Of a DNA stretch of 64,000 nt, positions 1 through 12,600 are shown one piece after another. The position numbers were made by a program, and so were the translations under genes. The notes beneath the pieces are model-generated. The model searched no databases, was not told the origin of the DNA, and worked only from the letters and a program-made list of their open reading frames with translations. How positions within the stretch are numbered: position 1 is the first letter of the stretch; every line of letters begins with the position of its first letter. This DNA comes from Linnemannia schmuckeri (Eukaryota; Mortierellomycota; Mortierellomycetes; Mortierellales; Mortierellaceae), in NCBI GenBank assembly GCA_029449235.1, contig JANATG010000021.1, positions 537,501 through 601,500 on the forward strand, in the 5' to 3' direction.

Positions 1-99
1 AAGAGCATTCCAGGAAATTGCGGATGCATGAAATTAGGGGGTGCATAAATATCATGTGATACTAGACGAGCAGCGCGACGATAACACAAGACTTCCCTA
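1..99 (+). repeat. Dispersed repeat module (left flank of duplicated block)
   Basis: This stretch resembles about 43465-43555: both hold a GATGCATGAAA-like start, an ATCATGTGAT motif followed by CTAGA, then GCGCGACGAT and ACAC(T/A)AGA-TTTCCC. A weaker relative occurs near 38090-38120 and 41845-41870 (ATATCACGTGAT or ATATCAGGTGAT, then GAGCCA). It ends abruptly where homology to the LINE begins. It is non-coding, and its nature beyond being repeated is unknown. Confidence 0.5.
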
Positions 100-1699
100 C
101 CAACGCGTCAATGGACGAAGAAAGTTCAAGGCTCGATCCACAAATTCACCGTTCCTTTCTTTCCCTCTCCATCCTGGAACCATCTCTGCCTCCGGCGGTC
201 TCAGGGAGGGCTTGGTCTAGTCGACATTGGCTTCCAGACTGTCGCATTCCAGCTGCGAGCGGTTCAGAGAATTTGCTCCGACACCACCTCCTTCATGGTA
301 TCCTTCTTCAAAGATCTTCTACGATCAGCAACCGAATCCGAGTTTCCGTTGGCCCCTTTCGTGAGCCCCACTTTCTTTCTCACGTCAAGGAAGAAATATT
401 TTCGCCCACACACGATCCTCAAGGGGTTGGTGCAGGCGGTCGAACGTATCTCTCGTTTGTCCTGGGATCAGGAAACGGCGGACTCACTGAAGGTCGGAAC
501 CATGATGGCAACACTCCTTCCACAATGGCTCAAGCCCGATGGTGTTCCCGAGCCTCATCCTCCCAACTGGCGTATGGATCGTGTCTTCAGACCTGTATGG
601 ACAGACGAGACCAAGACAGAAGGTAGACTGGAGTTCATTCCATCGGACGAGCGCTCCATCGGCCATCGCACCCATTCAAGGTTGGAGGAGAACACCAGAG
701 GAGGTCATTTCAAGGTTCACCCAGCCCTGAGACGCGCCTTGGATAACGATGGACCTTTCGATCTGGTAGACGACCTAGCGGAACGCCTAAACGGGATCGT
801 TATCAACAAGTCTGAGAATGGTTCCTTCGAACTAGCCAGTACCCGCTCGTTTCGTCAGGCGTTGTTCTCCAAGACCTACCGCCCTCCAACCCCAGCACCA
901 CATCATCCACCCATGGTGGCGCCACATCCACCATTCACTGCTGCTTTCTGGACGTCCTTCTGGGAAAACAAGATCCCGCACAATGCGCGCAATGTCTGGT
1001 GGCGGCTTCTAATCAACAAACTTCCCTCTGCACTCCATCTCCACTCCATTATTCCTGATATGACCGGACCCTTCTGCCGTATCTGTGGAGCGGAGCCGGA
1101 GACAAGTCAACACCTCCTTTTCAGCTGCACCAAGAAGCTGGAAGTATGGCAAGGCGCGCTTTCGAAGTATGTGGAGGAGCGAGCCTGGACTGCGGATTAC
1201 ATCTGCTCCCTTTTCTATCCTGACCCGGACCCTGTCGAGCCCCTTCACGGCATTCCTATCTTCATCTTGATCGGTACCATCCTTGCCTCCATCTGGAGAT
1301 ACCATCACGCCTTTGTCCGCGAGGACCAAGCCTTTGAACCTCGCATGGTCCTGGCCGCGGTGGATTTGGCTATCAACCAAGTTCGTGCTCAGCTGGCCGA
1401 GAAGAAGCGCCAGAGTGAAGAGCGTGAACCCCCACCCGCAGTCGAGCTCCCTCTTGTCGACAACAACTTTCCAACATAACTGTATTCTATTTTATTTTCT
1501 TACTCTCTGTATTTATTTTGTCTGGTCTCCCTGTTTTATCTGTTAATTATTTTTTCCCAGTTTAGATGTAACCTTTGTACTTTTTTCGAAAGTATTTATT
1601 TTTATATCCTTTGAATGGCGGTGACTCCTGTAGGTGAGGAGTATTAGTTTACTGCACGCACTCCCACGACGCAATAAATTTCTTATAAACAAAAAAAAA
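100..1699 (+). mobile_element. Non-LTR retrotransposon (LINE) 3' fragment, copy 1
   Basis: The element is broken at its left end by the duplication breakpoint and ends with an AATAAA-like signal and an A-run near 1690-1699. It encodes the region downstream of the reverse-transcriptase core, with a C-terminal zinc finger. It is identical to the longer copy at 38543-40441 apart from about one base. The reverse transcriptase catalytic core and endonuclease are absent, so it cannot move by itself. Confidence 0.85.
103..1479 (+). pseudogene. LINE ORF2 C-terminal fragment (zf-RVT region)
   Basis: The reading frame is open from the breakpoint at about 103 to a TAA at 1479; the first internal Met codon is at 295. 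The product matches residues 202-595 of the copy ending at 40221. The C-terminal part holds FCRICGAEPETSQHLLFSC, a CxxC...H...C finger typical of the zinc-binding domain after LINE reverse transcriptases. The LGLVDIGFQ and AFWTSFWENKIPHNARNVWWRLL segments are also of LINE type. There is no start codon of its own, so it is a relic. Confidence 0.8.
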
Positions 1700-1768
1700 T
1701 AGTTCGACACGACACCTACCAACCTTCTTCAGTTGCGGAAACAAGCTAATTAAAGGACGTTCTTGTGA

Positions 1769-1811
1769 AGGGATACCTGGCTTGTGGCAGCCAAGCGTTC
1801 ATAGCGACGTT

Positions 1812-1847
<36 letters not shown>

Positions 1848-1906
1848 ACTGAAGCAGAATTCAGTAAGCGTTGGATTGTTCACCCACTAATAGGGAACAA
1901 GACCTG

Positions 1907-1947
<41 letters not shown>

Positions 1948-2358
1948 ATGAAATGTTGTTGCAATAGTAATTGAACTTAGTACGAGAGGAACCGTTCATT
2001 CGGATAACTGGTATTTGGGCCTGCCTGAGCAGGCAATGGCCCGAAGCTATCATCCGTTGGGTTATGGCTGAACGCCTCTAAGTCAGAACCCGTGCTAGAA
2101 CGCGACGATTACCGCCTTTTCCGATTTTTAGTTGAATACGAATAGAGACTCCCGTCGGGTAGACTCCGGAATCATACCACGTGGGGTTATCTTGCAGAGC
2201 GGAAAGGCTTTGTGAGGTTCCTGCTAATGTTAATTTCAAATATTGGAAGAGATAAATCCATTGCAGACGACTTTAATTGAACGGGGTATTGTAAGCAGTA
2301 GAGTAGCCTTGTTGCTACGATCTGCTGAGATTAAGCCCATTGTTTTATAGATTTGTTC
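1769..2358 (+). rRNA. 28S rRNA 3'-end fragment (copy A)
   Basis: Sequence is colinear with the last ~590 nt of eukaryotic large-subunit rRNA. It begins in the peptidyl-transferase region (GGGATACCTGGCTTGTGGC) and includes TAGACCGTCGTGAGACAGGT, the sarcin-ricin stretch AGTACGAGAGGAACC and the 3' terminus near ATAGATTTGT. The 5' three kilobases of the gene are missing, so this is a fragment and not a functional gene. The upstream sequence is the tail of the LINE insertion. The downstream sequence (2359-2727) probably is rDNA spacer. Near-identical copies sit at 23235 and 40511. Confidence 0.93.
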
Positions 2359-2727
2359 GAAAGAACAACATCTCCCCTCTTTCTTTTTTCTTTTTTTTTC
2401 TTTCGGGCGTTTAAGTTAAGGGCAGTTCAACATATTCCGTGGTGGCCGGGTTGTGCGTGGCTGAGTTGATTTCCGGTCGGTTGAGCCCCTACCCTATGCG
2501 CGCACCAATGTTGAATTGGCCGACACCTCTCCTTGCCCATAGCGCTTTTGTCTTCTACTGTCTTCTCTACATAGGGAGCATACTAGTATGCAGTATTTGC
2601 GAATAAGTTTCCTTCTTTTTCGCGGTAAATACTACATTCTTACCTTACACGCAGTTAATGCTACATTCTTTTCTTATACAAAAAATGGCAGCCCTTTGCC
2701 AGCTGATATCGATACTGCAAGTGGCTA

Positions 2728-2786
2728 CAACTGGCTTGTGGCAGCAAAGCGTTCATGGCGACGTTGCTTTTTGATCCTTCGATGTC
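2728..2786 (+). repeat. Short 28S-derived fragment (copy B)
   Basis: About 59 bases match the start of the 28S fragment (AACTGGCTTGTGGCAG through the GATGTC stretch) with few differences. After about 2786 the sequence leaves 28S and continues as TTTCCTCCCTCATTATCATTCGAG, a tail that resembles those after the short fragments at 5448 and 46329. The segmental duplication ends here. Confidence 0.8.
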
Positions 2787-3346
2787 CGCTCGTTCTTTCC
2801 TCCCTCATTATCATTCGAGACAGCGCCGTGATGCTTTGTTCACATGTTAGACTTTGAAATTTATTAAGGGCATTTTAAAAATGTTCTTTCCACTACTTCG
2901 AGTAATCAATATCTTTCACATGAGTATTCCTGTGCAACAGATTATTAGATTGCCCCCTGCTTTACCCTGCCTTGTTCCTATTCTCCCTGTGTCACATCCA
3001 TACACCTCCCCTACTTTCCAAACACCTTCTCTGCCTCACCACCGTCCACTGTAACATAGACATATAAATACTCCCCTTCCCCTGTACAATAAAGCACAAT
3101 CAACACTGCTCCAATCTCTGTTCCTCTCTCGATCCTTCCTTCGTTCTCTCGATCCCTCTTTGACTGTTGCATCCTGGGCCAGCCGATCACTCGCTGTGCA
3201 TTTTAAGCTCTATCTATGATTCTTGGAAGGAATTTCAATACCCTGTAGTTGGTGTATGATTATGCACAAAATTGTATGCCAAATGGTCGTTGATTTAGAT
3301 CAGCGCGATAACTTAAGGGGTTTGAATACTGTGGTAATGGCTGCTA
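2787..3346. other. Non-coding stretch; possible promoter/LTR-like remnant
   Basis: No credible gene. It contains TATAAATA at about 3064 and AATAAAG at about 3090 close together, as in a solo LTR, but I could not find matching TG...CA ends with a target duplication. The assignment stays open. Confidence 0.3.
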
Positions 3347-4507
3347 TTATACACCTAAAATGGCTACAGTCGAGTTGCTCTTGAATGCCTCAGACAGCGC
3401 CTGAGTTCCGTTGGGTCCGATCGAGTTGCCAGTCAAGTCCAAAGTGGTCAGAGTCGAGTTGGTCTTAAGTGCCTCAGACAGCGCCTGGGCTCCGTCGTCT
3501 CCGATCTTGTTGCTCTTCAAGTTCAAAGTGGTCAGAGTCGAGTTGGTGTTGAGTGCCTCAGCCAGCGCCTGAGCTCCGTTGTCTCCGATATTGTTGATCT
3601 GCAAGCCCAAAGTGGTCAGAGTCGAGTTGGTCTTGAGTGCCTCAGCCAGCGCCTGAGCTCCGTTCTCCCCGATCGAGTTGTATTCCAAGACCAAAGTGGT
3701 CAGAGTCGAGTTGGTCTTGAGTGCCTCAGCCAGCGCCTGAGCTCCATTGTCTCCGGTCGAGTTGTAACTCATTTTCAAAGTGGTCAGAGTCGAGTTGGTC
3801 TTGAGTGCCTCAGCCAGCGCCTGAGCTCCGTTGTCTCCGATCGAGTTGTAAAACAAGTCCAAAGTGGTCAGAGTCGAGTTGGTCTTGAGTGCCTCAGCCA
3901 GCGCCTGAGCTCCGTTGTCTCCGATCGAGTTGTAAAACAAGTCCAAAGTGGTCAGAGTCGAGTTGGTCTTGAGTGCTTCAGACAGCGCCTGAGCTCCGTT
4001 GTCTCCGATCGAGTTGTAACTCATTTTCAAAGTGGTCAGAGTCGAGTTGGTCTTGAGTGCCTCAGCCAGCGCTTGAGCTCCGTTGTCTCCGATCGAGTTG
4101 TAACTCATTTTTAAAGTGGTCAGAGTCGAGTTGGTCTTGAGTGCCTCAGCCAGCGGCTGAGCTCCGTTGTCTCCGATCAAGGTTTTTTTTAAGATCAAAG
4201 TGGACAGAGTCGAGTTAGCCATTACACTCATAACTACATTGTCTTGTGCGGTTGTCGATGATTGTGTTTCATAGGCAGATCTCTGAATCTCCAGGCGTCG
4301 TATAAGGTGCTTGTTTTTCTCGACAGATTCCATGCTGATGCCAAGGTTCGACAATACGACGAAGTTGTAGAGTGGCGGTGTAAATGAGTCGTTCCAATCC
4401 TGACTCACACGCGCGCAAGACGCGAGGTCTTTGAGGCCAAGGCTGCTGGCAATTCTTGAGCGAATCTCATGTAGATCGAGAGGATGTGTCCGGGACATCT
4501 TATTCAT
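3347..4507 (-). CDS. F-box/leucine-rich-repeat protein
   Basis: This is a 386-residue single-exon protein. Residues ~8-50 (LDLHEIRSRIASSLGLKDLASCARVSQDW is the core, shown only in part) look like an F-box, the Skp1-binding segment of SCF ubiquitin ligases. From about residue 98 there are ten consecutive 28-residue repeats of the form NSTLTTLxLxxNxIGDNGAQ plus ALAEALKT, and a partial eleventh. These are ribonuclease-inhibitor (RNI/NLRC3-like) leucine-rich repeats expected to form a curved solenoid for substrate binding. The 84-bp DNA units are very similar to each other, suggesting recent repeat expansion or gene conversion. A role as a substrate receptor for ubiquitination is inferred; the substrate is unknown. 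The start at 4507 is chosen because the F-box follows directly; ATG at 4498 is equally possible. Confidence 0.88.
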   Translation of the reverse strand: MNKMSRTHPLDLHEIRSRIASSLGLKDLASCARVSQDWNDSFTPPLYNFVVLSNLGISMESVEKNKHLIRRLEIQRSAYETQSSTTAQDNVVMSVMANSTLSTLILKKTLIGDNGAQPLAEALKTNSTLTTLKMSYNSIGDNGAQALAEALKTNSTLTTLKMSYNSIGDNGAQALSEALKTNSTLTTLDLFYNSIGDNGAQALAEALKTNSTLTTLDLFYNSIGDNGAQALAEALKTNSTLTTLKMSYNSTGDNGAQALAEALKTNSTLTTLVLEYNSIGENGAQALAEALKTNSTLTTLGLQINNIGDNGAQALAEALNTNSTLTTLNLKSNKIGDDGAQALSEALKTNSTLTTLDLTGNSIGPNGTQALSEAFKSNSTVAILGV

Positions 4508-5447
4508 AGGGAGGACTGTAACAAATGTGACGAGGATGGTGATGAGGACACTAATAATGAGATCGCAGAAAGGTACGATAACGATGTAGGAATGGGGAAA
4601 GGGAAAATGTAAAGAAAGAACGAAATAATAAAGATGACAGTGATGTTCTGCTGCAAACAGTGAAACTCACCAGTGTGAAGGCGAAAAAAATAATGGGAGG
4701 AAAGAGAGGTAGGTCACATGGTTTCCAATTTGTCAAAGAAAAAGGATGCTGCTCCATTGCAGCACCCAATCTCAACAATTCGGTGAGTATGAAGTGAACA
4801 AGAATGAGATGAAGGTGATCGATCACGGTTGCACAAGAAAATTTCAAGGGAACTGAGGAAAAAATCCAGGGTATGGTTAGACAAGATCCCTTCGATTGAT
4901 TCTGGAACATAAATGTTCCAGATTTTTACACGCGTTTCGTTTAGGGTCAATGTTCCCTTCACATTTACAAAAAATTGGGCAATGAGATCCCTCACAATGT
5001 AAACATGAAAGAGAGAGGTTTTGGTGTGAGAAACATCAACATCTCTTTTTTTTCCCATGGACTCATCATTCGCATTAAGCGAATGCCACTTTGAAAATTG
5101 CTCCATTAATTCGGATGCTCAACACTCATGTCGATATGGAGCTCGACGATGATGTCGGATCCAAGAAAAAAAAGATGGGCAGATTCGTTGTTCTCTTCCC
5201 TCTTTTGTGCGTTTTAGTGAGGCAAAAGAAATAACAAAGGATTTGTCACAATGAAGGTTGGAAGCGCAACCTTCGTAAAAGCAATATGCACCAAAATAGC
5301 CTCACAATCGAAGGGATAGGCTGCTTTGCCTTTGGCTTGCCTTTGGCTTGCCTTCTGCATTGCCTTTTATATCTCTCTGACATGTACCAGGTTCGTACGG
5401 TAATGTACCCATTTATTTTGACAAGGAACAACATCATTTACGGACAT
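4508..5447. other. Intergenic, upstream of the F-box/LRR gene
   Basis: Reading frames here are low-complexity and show no family. The nearest part should contain the promoter of the minus-strand F-box/LRR gene, but I see no distinctive element. Confidence 0.4.
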
Positions 5448-5517
5448 AGGGACAACTGACTTGTGGCAGCCAAGCGTTCATAGCGACGTTGCTTTTTGAT
5501 CCTTCGATGTCGGCTCT
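5448..5517 (+). repeat. Short 28S-derived fragment (copy C)
   Basis: AGGGACAACTGACTTGTGGC begins the homology, which runs through the GATCCTTCGATGTCGGCTCTT stretch and then stops. The next 60 bases (CTCCTTCCTCATTAGAATTGG and following) match tails after other short fragments, not 28S. About 70 bases are rRNA-derived. Confidence 0.8.
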
Positions 5518-5839
5518 TTATCTCCTTCCTCATTAGAATTGGAGGTCACGCTGTGATGGTAGAGTTCAGATAGCGGTATGCAAGGGCTCAGCAACAATGA
5601 CCATGCTGCTCAAACGTCTCATTCTCCCATCCATACCGGGTTTGGAGTTGAGAGGCGTTGAGTGAGAGAAAAAGAATGAGTGAGATGTCATTTTCACAGG
5701 GTATTTCTTCACTCCAGGATCAATGCAAGCTATTTTTATTTCTCACTTGAGAAAGGGTTGTTTGATGCTGCCAATTTGATTGAATACATTGTCTGCATGT
5801 GCAAGGAAGGGAGCCGATTTGTTATACCAAATACTCACA

Positions 5840-8077
5840 TCAGTTTGACCTGGATTTATCAGAGCTTGCCTTAACAACGCAACCAAAGAACCGTCGAGAT
5901 GAAGGGGTAATGTTAGTTGGTTGTGGTCGAAGCTCTTCTGGTAAAAAATGGTCAGGATCGCGCCGAGGTGGAGTATGGACATACTGACGGACTGAAATGT
6001 CGTCTAGAAGAGTCTGTTGAAAAAGAAGCAAGAAAACGCAATACCACAGGGTTAATGCCTAAAGCCTTGAGTCCCAGGTTGAGTTGGTTGTCATACTGTA
6101 GAGTATTAAAATTACCCTGAGGGTTTTGAGAAGCTCCATGCAGCGAATCAAGCAGTGGGTGTCGTTCTTATCACGCGGTAGGTATCCAGTACCAATCTCC
6201 ATCCACATGTAAAGTCCTGCCTGAAATCGAAGCTCGTAAACGGTCAGTTGATATCCTAGGTGGCCAAATGGACAGTACCAACAATCGTTACTACAGAGAA
6301 AGTTACAGTAAGAAAAACATCTTGGTTCAGTTCCGCTGTTCTCTCAATTACCAAAGACCTGCAGGCAGTAGATCGATGTGATAGTGCGCCGCTCACGCAG
6401 GTGCAGATCGATAGTATCCTTGGCCAACGAGGTCAGTGCCCACTTGTCCTGGATGTAGAGGCGAATGCTGCCATCGTCCTTAGGAGCCTTGATTTCAGCA
6501 AAGGCAACATCAAATTGCTCTTTCATGATGGTGCCATCGGGTTTGTTGGCCTCCCTCACCCCCCGTCGCTCTCGAGACCCTGATGAGGGGCGATTAGCCC
6601 ACCAAAGATGGTACTCTGATTCTGATGCAGGAAAAAAAAATGACAAAAGAGAGTCGAGTGCGCCGTGTGAATACGTGTCCTCATTGTCCGCAACAGAGAG
6701 GAGCGCTACCGGTGGAAGTTTCTTGGAGCTTGAAAAAAAAAGAAGTTAATAAATGTACGAGCAGTGGTTTGCAGCGTTACTAAATTGGCCTTTTCATCTG
6801 GTTGACTGGAAAAAACAAAATAGAGGCACTCACAGATCCAAAAAGAGCAGCAACAGGTCCTCTTCTTCATCTGTCTCCAGAGCTCGAGATCGCACGCGAC
6901 AGGTTGTAGCAAGCTCGTATGATAGGTCCAGGAACAGGCAAGTGTGCTTACTGGAAAGTCGGACCACTGCTGGCTTGATCTCAGATAGGATGCTGCGATG
7001 GGTGTCGGCGGACATTCCTGGTAGACGTTCGGAGGTATCCCAGATTGAGTTTGCTGACCTATCTCCAGGACATAGAATGGTAGGAGTGTTTAGCAAAAGC
7101 GCTGCATGCCAATGTGCATGTTCTATATATGGCGCCATGAGACTCGTACTATGAGACTTACAGCATCAGGTAGACCTTCTTCACCGACACTTTGAGGCTC
7201 TCGTCATTGATGAATGGGACCGCCTCTTCCTGCAGACGTCTGAAGGCAGCACCAACGTCGAACCCGGCCATAGTAAGCGTAATGCTCCGTGTCGAGTCAG
7301 GGTTGAAGTGAGGTTGTGGTACTGCTGCAAGACCCTGCTCATCGTCGGAGTTAGGTGTTGTCTCTTGAATGCTGCTGACGGTGGTAGCGTCTTCTTCATC
7401 AATCTCCCAGGTTGCTGAAGTCTCGTCTACAGCCCTCGCTTGCTTTCTGCTTTCCTTGAAGGATCCATCTGAATCCATACAATCAAACAACTGGCGTTAG
7501 TCTCCAAACGACAAATAAGAAACTGGGGCAACGAGCAGCTTGCTAAAGTAAGCAAAGTGCCTTGCTGCATCTTTCGCTTCGGCCGCACTGAGTGCTCTAG
7601 CTTGTCCTGACCGTTGCTGTTGTCCTCCAACAGGCCTGCAGCCCTTGATGTCTCCTTCAGACTCGCGTCCTGCACAATCCTTGCAGTCTTCGCGGCCGTG
7701 ATGTCAAAGTTGGTTTTTGTCTCACGTCGCTCCATTTTCAGCAAGTGATTTGGCCAGAACCGCCGCAGACGGTGCTTCTTGAAGGTGTTGTATGTTGTAT
7801 TCAAAGATTGTCACCGCAAGGTTTTGAGCCGTGTGGAGCCGATCAAAGCTTCATAGGCGTCCTGGGCATCCTGCAAGTCGGACAGTTTGAACTTCTGGAC
7901 GAAAGAAGTGAATGAGACATGCTCATTTTCATACTGCTCCATAGCCCAAAGTAGATAGTTCCCGAGGAGGGTCGTATTCGGAGCGTCATTTGGCTCTTCC
8001 TGCGCACTCCAGCTGCTTCCCTTTGTTGATCGGTGCCTAGCTGTCGTCATCTCGGAGGAGGAAGAGGATGCGCTCAT
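5840..8077 (-). CDS. Multi-exon gene with PD-(D/E)XK nuclease-like motif
   Basis: Several collinear open segments on the minus strand join through plausible GT-AG introns: about 8077-7812, 7774-7480, 7440-7160, 7138-6830, 6646-6342, a segment around 6265-6132, and a final exon from about 6020 to the TGA at 5840. The start is Ser-rich. The 6646-6342 segment holds KPDG, then FAEIKAP, which reads as the D...E-x-K core of a restriction-endonuclease-like fold. The next segment (YQLTVYELRF, YMWMEIGTGYLPRD) resembles a family I associate with early-diverging fungi. Function is unknown; a nuclease-like or decayed nuclease domain is the best guess. Exon limits are approximate and intron 1 would be very short (about 37 bp). 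Confidence 0.55.
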
Positions 8078-8599
8078 ATCAATACCCCGGATGGTGGCTA
8101 TCTAGTTGTATTCAACTCAGAAGCGCATGAAAAAAAAATGAAAAATAATAGTTAGAGGCGTTCCAACTCCACCGATTACTATGTCAATCAACTGTGTGAC
8201 GAAGAAAGAGAGTGCCTCCAGCATGCACATATAGCACTGGATCAATTGTCACAGCCACCTCCCCGAACTACGTGGCAGAGAAAGCATCTGTTGACCACGT
8301 TTACATCTAAAGGAGAGCCGTTTGTTTGACAATGAGCTCCATTCCTCCGTCGCCGCAGCTTCACTGCATGGATCCAACAGTCTGACGGTACAACCTGGTT
8401 CTTGGAGGGCTTCAGACTGAAGGCTATCTATCCTGCGGCCATATCCCCGCTCGACATTGGCACAGACAAATCTGTTGGCCACGTCATTACAAGCTAAAGG
8501 ACGATGAGCTAACAGGACAAGACCTCCATGCAGCGTAGGTTTGCGTGATCATTTTACCTTCGCTTAATGTACCAAGGAATAGTCGGAAGATAGACACAA

Positions 8600-9640
<1,041 letters not shown>

Positions 9641-9645
9641 ACACC

Positions 9646-12600
9646 ATGACCAATGATCCCTGACCCTGTTCTGTCTTGTTGATGGAGACTCTACACCATT
9701 CTCTGTCGACATCGACGCGTCAAAGACAGTCGATCACCTCAAAGACGCAATCAAGACCAAGCAGAGTCCTGACTTTGACGACATTGTTGCAAGCAATCTC
9801 ACGCTCTGGCGCGTCTCCATCCCTCTCGTTCCAAAGAAGGACCGCAAAGACATTTCACTAAGCGACGTTCCCTTGAAGGAAGAGCTCGATGAAACAGACG
9901 ATCTCTCTGACGTGTTTCCGGACCAACCGCCGAAAAAGACAATTCACATCATCGTCCAGCGACCATCACAAGGTAAAGTAGACGCGTTTTGTTTTGTTTT
10001 ATGCCTTCTTTCATGAGCCTGCTCTGTATCTTAACTCTAACCTTAAGTCACGTTTCTATTGCACCGTCACAGTCCATGCACCTGTCCTTTCTCGAGCCTT
10101 GACTCCTCTCCCTGGCTCTCCTTCGGATACTTCTCGTCCTGGCACTCCGCTGTCTGGTAGGAGCAGTTGCTCTCCACGCGTCATCCTCTGTTTGCTTTGT
10201 TTGTATATCAACTGACCCGTAACCTGCCCTCGCTTTCCATACAATTAGGCGATCTCCTTGCCGACATCAAAAAGATCACGGACAAGTTCTTTGCACCAGG
10301 ATCACCCGTGACCAACTTTCTCGACGCGTTCGTGAAGGGCCAAGGAGCATTGCCCACGACGACCGGTCCCATTCGTGGTTTACCAAGAGCATGACGTCGT
10401 GGGTTCGGGAAACCATCAGAAAATCGTCCGAGTCTGCTTTTCATGGATCTCCCTGACCCATCCGCACCTGCCTCGGCATCAAAGAATCTCGCGGCTGGGT
10501 CTATTCTCGACATGGTCAAGCAGAACGACCGTCCACACATTCCCGTGTTCGGGGTCTCTGGTAAGTAATTTGCTGCAAAGCGCTCTTTATGAATATCACT
10601 TAACAGCTTTGAAGCATGGTGACTGACTATCATTTGCGGTTCTTTATCTTAGGCTGTGGGAAGACGCGCGCTGTGATCGAGCTCCTGACTCAGCATTGGG
10701 GATTCTACTTCAATGCTGCCGATGACGACTGGGGATCAGGCGACATGATGACGCTTTTCGATTCAGTTGGCGGCTACTTGAAGGATGTCCAGGCATCCCC
10801 CGTCGTCGTGGACCCCGAATCCAACAATGCCGTTGTACGGAAGACTACACTCTTGCTATTCCTGTCTCGACTGCTCGTCTTCAAGTACTGTTTAGGTGTT
10901 ACTGGTTGCGCTGAGACGTTTACAAGCGCGAGGTGGACACTCCTACAAGTGTGTCCGCATGTTTTATTCAAGGATATATTCAACACCCTCTTCCGCCAAG
11001 TTCTCAAGCTCCGACACCGTGCTGAGAATGATCTTGTGGGTTTGGTCGGCGATGTGCTCGAGGCTGCCAAGAGCCGTATCATCAAGCACGGGTGCCTGCC
11101 GAAGATCAATGATAACACCAGGCTCCTTGTCATCAACGACAAGGCGCAGTTCCTTGGCGATCAGTTCAAGGGCTCCTTCAAGTCGGCATCGGACTCTAAG
11201 GATTCGTTACGGCCATTGCTTTCCCCCATATTACATGGATTTCGAAGAGTCGGGGAGGACCAGCTCACGCTTGTCACATGCGGGACAGGATTGTCAATTA
11301 ATACCCTTTTCTGGGTTCAGAGCTCTGGCTCAGAGGTGAAGGACAGTTCGACCCACTTTGAGGTAAGCAAGTCAGCGTGGTTGACACTGTCTCTGTTTTT
11401 ATTGCCATTTCTGTTCATTGTTTGTCGCTGTCGCTGTAACACTTCCTAACATCTTTTCTCCTATTTCTTTTTATCCACATGATAACATAGTACATGGAGT
11501 TCCCTGGATTTACCGATCTCGAGTCGATCAAGGCGTACATGTCTCGAGTGCGGAGGTGCCTGCTGGATGACGAATCAATGCGGGTCTTTGACGAGCGTCT
11601 TCCGCAGGATGCACTCCACATGCTGTTCGGCAAGTTTGTGGGCCGCTATCGACCAGCGATCGTTGGTATGTTCCTGTGCATCAGTCGAGAAAAATGCAAA
11701 AAAAAAAAGAGATGACAGAGTACTCACACAGTTCACTTTCCATCTATAGCTATAGAAAAAATTATCGAAAGGAACGAACAAGGCGTATGGAAGGCACTTA
11801 TCGAGGACACAGAAGACAAGCTCGTTGCATGGAAGCACAGAACCATCAAAGGCAATCTCTGCCGCGAGCTCAACCGCCTTGATCAAAAGCACAGAGACAC
11901 ACGCCATGACACGTCTGAGGAGACTGTCCTCGACATTCTCGGCAAATACTTTTATAACCGATGCTTTCGAGGCGAACACACTCTCGAGGACGACAGCGTC
12001 AATGCATCCTTGGTAGAACACGCCTTTGGTCGGATCAAGGTCGTAAACCATAACGCTGTCACTGTCGTCGACGAGCCCTTCGTTTTCAAGGCAGTGGAGA
12101 ACTACTTCACTGCGACGGACCCAGGTTTTCAAACGGCTCTCAAGGATTTGATGGATCGGACGGACGCAGCCGCTCAGGGAAACATCTTCGAGCGGTACAT
12201 GATGACCGTTTTCAGTGAGACATTCAAATCGCGACGTCTCTCTGATTGGCCGCATCAGCCCCCGATCTTGGAGATGTGCCCTGATCTTGACGGCGAGGTG
12301 GAGATTGTTGGCTGGAGAGAACCTGCACTCCTGCAAGGTACAACCCATGAGATGATGTCGATGGAGGAGTTTATGGACGCACATGTCAACCACCATTCGA
12401 CTCGCAACAACACACCTGTCGCTCCGTTCTTCTTCCCCAGCAACAAGCCGTCGGGACCAGACATGGTGTTCTTCATCCGCATCGGCGGTCGCACCGTTGT
12501 ACCTGTTTTTGTGCAGATGAAGCTGCATCAGAGCTCAGCCACACTTTACCAGAAGCTCTGGGAAAAGGCACTGACCACGGTTTCGGCGTCTTGCATTCAG

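Larger units (their letters stand above)
100..2786. repeat. Segmental duplication, copy 1 (partner 38842-41528)
   Basis: Every landmark in this block recurs exactly 38742 bases downstream: LINE stop codon, 28S start and end, spacer landmarks and the short 28S fragment. No insertion or deletion is therefore needed over about 2.65 kb. By eye I found a base difference at 140 (A here, G at 38882) and a few differences after about 2755. The left edge lies inside LINE coding sequence and the right edge inside a short 28S fragment. The block is a recent duplication, not two independent insertions. Confidence 0.9.

Noticed and set aside
111..626. Plus-strand 171-codon frame in the LINE (also at 38853-39368)
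   Set aside because: Overlaps the LINE ORF in another frame and has no family features.
3060..3240. Solo LTR
   Set aside because: TATA-like and AATAAA-like signals are near each other, but no TG...CA pair with target duplication or second copy was found.
11575..12528. Minus-strand 317-codon frame in the Crinkler gene
   Set aside because: Antisense shadow; the plus strand has the domain motifs and introns.
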